This document shows positions 60,774-64,000 of a stretch of 64,000 bases of DNA, one piece after another (the first letter of the stretch is position 1; every line of letters begins with the position of its first letter). A program made the translations under genes and the position numbers. The notes beneath the pieces were generated by a model that was not told the origin of the DNA, ran no database searches, and saw nothing but the letters and a program-made list of their open reading frames with translations. This stretch comes from Malus domestica (lineage: Eukaryota; Streptophyta; Magnoliopsida; Rosales; Rosaceae). The stretch covers positions 27,638,501 to 27,702,500 of the forward strand of contig NC_091665.1 of assembly GCF_042453785.1 (NCBI RefSeq), given 5' to 3'.

Positions 60774-61465
60774 TATTTGACTCTTTATAGACAACAAGAT
60801 ATGCAGTGGATACTCTTGCTTGCTGGTTTTGTATATGAACTCTCCCCTTGTTGGAAGCTGTTTAATGATTTCAACGTCTTTCGAGTGAAAACATAAAAAC
60901 ATGCAGAAACTGAATCAGCAGATAAGGCATATAGTAATCGTATAATATGGTCTCTTTAAGGTTTAACATCGGATCAACCGCCTCATAAAGTGATCGAATA
61001 TTATGATCGCTCTTACACTGCTCATGTGCATATAGTACATAGTTGTTCGTCATAAAACTCAATGTACTTGCAACTTTGAATTGTGTCGTCTAAGTGTGGT
61101 TGTGAGCGCACTGAACACTTTGGCAATGCTTTTGCTCTGTCTTTTCAAGTTTTATGCACTTCTGATCAAGTTAGGCTTAGGCCAAAATAGATAAAAAGCA
61201 GAGAGTTTTCTCCTGAAAATGGTGGAGAGGGCATATATAGCAGAACAAGAACCTTAAACCAATGCAATTATAAAAGTACCTCACGAATTTAAAATTGTAA
61301 CATGACGATTTTACATTTGTATGTCGAAGAAAAGCAGGTCCAAAAGTTAACTAAAGCATAACTCATATATGTAATAATAATGTTCATTACAGTACACAAA
61401 AACAGATAATTACAGAAGGGTACTGGCCATATATTGGTACACTCTCACCTTTTTTTCAGGTCATC
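60774..61465. other. Intergenic, no gene seen
   Basis: AT-rich sequence. The block at about 61085-61145 (agtgtggttgtgagcgcact, then ggcaatgcttttgc) recurs at about 63868-63915 with changes. This marks a duplicated 3' flank in the BIR-like region. Confidence 0.5.
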
Positions 61466-61469
61466 TCGA

Positions 61470-61720
61470 TCATCTCTCGAGCAACAATAAGTTCGCCTTT
61501 ACAGTACCATCGCCATTGTCTGTAGGCATCATCATCCCATCTTCGATTGTGAAGTTAAATTTCTCTCCAATGGCCCTTAGAAGCTGGTATACGTCCAACA
61601 TAGTAGGCCTCTCCTTTGGTCTTCAGGGGCTTTAGAAATGTGGATAGCTCTCTTACCGGTCACCAACTCAAGAATTAACAGTTCCGAAGCTGTGAACATC
61701 TCCCTTTGTTGGGCCTTCTG
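61470..61720 (-). pseudogene. Kinase C-lobe remnant of the BIR1-like receptor
   Basis: On the minus strand, KGDVHSFGT is followed, after a one-base shift, by ILELVTGKRAIH and KAPED (subdomains IX-X). Then, in another frame, ERPTMLDVYQLLRAIGEKF (subdomain XI) leads to a normal end LLLLER and a stop at 61470-61472. This is the final part of a BIR-type pseudokinase domain. The N-lobe and the catalytic centre are missing. It lies downstream of the intact ectodomain frame at 62033-62878 on the same strand, so both are pieces of one broken gene. Confidence 0.8.
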
Positions 61721-62032
61721 TTTTTTCTCGAGCTCTGATCATTGTTGAATTTATTAATATACTTCGATTGTGAAAATTTTCTCTTATAATTTACAAATTT
61801 TAGGGACAAATGAGACCTGGGTAGGGAGGCGAAACTAGTTATCAGGTCAGAGAGACGCCTGGCCCAATTGATCATGTGCGTATCTTCAAGGGGCACAGTT
61901 TTGCTATCATACTGGAAAGAAATATTTTAGCGTGACAGCCACACTTAACGCAGTATTATTAATCCTCATGTTATAATATGAAAAGAAAATAAGTTAACAA
62001 CATTTCATGAAATTAGAATACAGTGTTGCTGG

Positions 62033-62878
62033 CTACCTCAGCTTAAATCCTTGATAAAAGACCCACAAACTGCGCACACTGGGAGCTCTTGGAAGGAAAA
62101 AACAGAAAGACAAAGGAAAAGCAAATCCAAAACCAGCTGCTGCTGTTATCACAACACTGTGCGACTTCAAAACCTTAACTAGACCAATGGACGTCTTCAC
62201 TTGAGAAGACCGGCAAGGCGTCAGCATGCCCCCGCAGAGTCCAGTATTGTTCGTTGTGATAAAAACAGTAGCATTATCAAAGTCTGGGACTTGACCAGAC
62301 AGAAGATTGTTGGCCACGGTAAATCTTGTAAGCCTAGAGAGCTGGCTAAGCTGTGGAGGAATTTTACCCGTAAACTTATTGTTATCAAGCATGAGCACAT
62401 TCATATAGGTACAATTGGAAAGATTTGCTGGGATTGACCCGGAGAAGCTGTTGGATGAGAGATCAAGATAAGTAAGGAACGGAAGGAATCTACCAATATC
62501 AGTAGGAAGAGGTCCGTTAAGCATGTTGCTTGAAAGATCTAGGCCTGTTAAGCTTGTGCAGTTTGCTACACCCTGAGGAAACTGGCCCTTGAGTTCCAAA
62601 TCCGAAAGCTTGATATTTAAAACTTTGCTCTCGTGAGGGTGCCAGCACTCGATTCCCAGAAAGTTACAGATGAAACCTTCGGTCATGTTGTTGAAATCCC
62701 ATGAAGAGTTTAAGTAGCCTAAAGGGTCGTTAAGCGAGTCTTTAATACTTTTTAAGCAATTGATATCGCTCTCGACAGCAAAGCAGATGCTACAACTAAG
62801 CAATAACCAGGACACAACACCAACAAAAATTCCAAGATGTTGTACATGACTGAAGGGCGTATGAATTAAGAAAGCCAT
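62033..62878 (-). CDS. BIR1-like LRR receptor, ectodomain and transmembrane segment only
   Basis: BIR proteins are small LRR receptor-like kinases that bind the co-receptor BAK1 and restrain immune signalling. The 281-residue frame has a signal peptide (about 1-35) and an LRRNT with the paired Cys of this group (INCLKSIKDSL, GFICNFLGIECWHP). About five LRRs follow (LTGLDLSSNMLNGPLP, LTYLDLSSNSFSGSIP and LNNKFTGKIPPQL-like repeats). A CGG...C cap and a hydrophobic segment (VVITAAAGFGFAF) come next. After it the sequence turns into RAPSVRSLWVFYQ and stops at 62033, with no juxtamembrane or kinase region. The intact ectodomain resembles Arabidopsis BIR1 (At5g48380). It could be made as a short membrane or secreted decoy. 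The kinase remnant at 61470-61720 argues for a decaying gene. The start at 62878 is chosen because it gives the signal peptide. Confidence 0.8.
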   Translation of the reverse strand: MAFLIHTPFSHVQHLGIFVGVVSWLLLSCSICFAVESDINCLKSIKDSLNDPLGYLNSSWDFNNMTEGFICNFLGIECWHPHESKVLNIKLSDLELKGQFPQGVANCTSLTGLDLSSNMLNGPLPTDIGRFLPFLTYLDLSSNSFSGSIPANLSNCTYMNVLMLDNNKFTGKIPPQLSQLSRLTRFTVANNLLSGQVPDFDNATVFITTNNTGLCGGMLTPCRSSQVKTSIGLVKVLKSHSVVITAAAGFGFAFPLSFCFFLPRAPSVRSLWVFYQGFKLR

Positions 62879-62889
62879 GCATGCATCAA

Positions 62890-63910
62890 AATATAGCCTA
62901 AAGATTTTGTTATGTGATCAACGAAGCTGATGATCAGAGCGAAACAAAAGATAGTACTGAAGCTTCAGAAAGTATCTATCTTTTTATAACACTTACTAGA
63001 TAAAAGAACCCAGGGAAGGGGTTGTTGAAATTTCAATCGAAGAGAAATTCACTTGGAAAAAAGAAAAAGTTCAACACGCTTTAGTCCTAGTCTTTGTACT
63101 GAGAGATATACAAAAGACTCTAATGGCCAACACGTAAATTAAATGCAAGAGTTCTTTATACGTTCGTTTGGTGTCATTGTTTTCTTCTGGTAAAAAAATC
63201 CGACTGGTTTCCTGGCAAGTGAGGAAAGGAGAAGAAATCTAACACAAACCATGGAGCTAGTGGTTTCGAAAATATGGGTGTGTTTGTATGGAATAAGTTT
63301 GATAGGGTGATGGAGGCAGGAGAAGATCATCAGGTCATTTTAAGGGCCATTCATCTTGTCACGCTGAGAGGAGATTCTTACATGTCACTAGAAGTATATC
63401 CCCATCACCTACCTAAGTTATCATGCACGTCATGTAATGAGTGAGAAAATTTAATCGGGAATATGTGCTCGGTTACAACCAAGTTTTTCTCCAAGATTAA
63501 GGACGACTTGGACTGCATAGCTATAGACTCTTCAAAGTGCTTGACTGCCCTCGATCTAGTCTTTCCTTTATTTTATAGCAAAATCAAAGGAAATTCAAGA
63601 AATAGAAACAAACGAGTGAGCATTTGAGGAAAAAGGGTATACATAAATCAATTTTATTTGATTTAACAAAACTAGTCACTGGCAAGCGCTCAAAAATCTG
63701 ATAACTTGTAATCTCATGTATTCAAGTACGACTGGACAAAGACTTTCTAGTTGGTGTACTTATCAGTATGTTGTGTCAAAAGAATTAATAGTCTCATTAG
63801 CATTACTCTTATCATACAATAGTCATCATACGACTCAATGCCCTCGACCCGATTTGAGTTGTGTCAAGTGTGGTTGTGTGCACAGTGAACAATTTGGCTA
63901 TGCTTTTGCG

Positions 63911-63959
<49 letters not shown>

Positions 63960-64000
63960 TTTCATTTAATTGGGTCAAAACAGCCCAAAAGCAAAGTTTT
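62890..64000. other. Intergenic upstream of the BIR-like gene
   Basis: No gene is seen. The segment 63840-63915 resembles the 3' flank at 61080-61145, so another copy of the BIR-like unit may begin just beyond the window. A CT microsatellite of about 20 repeats lies at 63914-63954. Confidence 0.5.
63914..63954. repeat. (CT)n microsatellite
   Basis: About 20 uninterrupted CT dinucleotides. Confidence 0.95.

Noticed and set aside
1..64000. CRISPR array, prophage or bacterial operon
   Set aside because: Spliced genes, plant-specific families and plant transposons show nuclear plant DNA. The tandem arrays lack the spacer-repeat layout of CRISPR.

Overview
This is nuclear DNA of a flowering plant. 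It has spliced GT-AG genes, AT-rich intergenic space, and plant-only families: a class I formin, CC-NB-LRR and TIR-NB-LRR resistance genes, a BIR-type receptor kinase and a Cassandra TRIM. The mix of MITEs and the Cassandra LTR sequence look most like a woody Rosaceae genome (apple/pear type). That assignment is from memory of such repeats and is an inference.

Layout. 0.4-3.7 kb is a decayed hAT transposase gene. 3.7-14.9 kb holds no gene I can support, but it contains a long-TIR fold-back element (10.8-11.9 kb) and a non-autonomous hAT element with an 8-bp target duplication (12.35-13.67 kb). 15.2-19.2 kb (+) is an intact four-exon formin very close to Arabidopsis FH1. 21.6-24.6 kb (-) is an intact five-exon ACOT9-type acyl-CoA thioesterase. 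Small MITEs flank both genes.

27.1-39.6 kb is a set of nested transposons. An RNase H-like (RVT_3) relic on the minus strand is split by a PIF/Harbinger-like element (TAA target duplication, 27259-38655). That element is split by a 10.3-kb Helitron (28094-38410) with textbook ends. The Helitron encodes a 1,523-residue Rep-helicase whose six exons join in frame, and it carries fragments of a host organellar-type leucyl-tRNA synthetase gene.

39.6-46.8 kb (-) is a resistance-gene cluster. An intact three-exon CC-NB-LRR gene (1,642 residues) carries a second, degenerate NB half in front of its functional-looking NB-ARC. Beside it is a truncated paralogue whose NB domain fuses the degenerate half to the end of the normal one and which has no LRRs. 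47.5-48.0 kb is an RTE-type LINE tail.

48.4-56.5 kb is LTR-retrotransposon debris. It includes a roughly 3.5-kb LTR on the minus strand with its tRNA-Met primer site, a Cassandra TRIM with 5S-rRNA-like LTRs nested in that LTR, and a diverged inverted copy of the same LTR family. 56.9-59.0 kb is a tandem array of roughly 320-450-bp units. 59.0-60.8 kb holds broken TNL pieces: an LRR segment in reverse orientation between inverted repeats, then a C-JID domain. 61.5-62.9 kb is a BIR1-like receptor with an intact ectodomain and a wrecked kinase.

Two housekeeping or cytoskeletal genes and one large immune-receptor gene therefore look functional. Most of the rest is transposons and immune-receptor relics.
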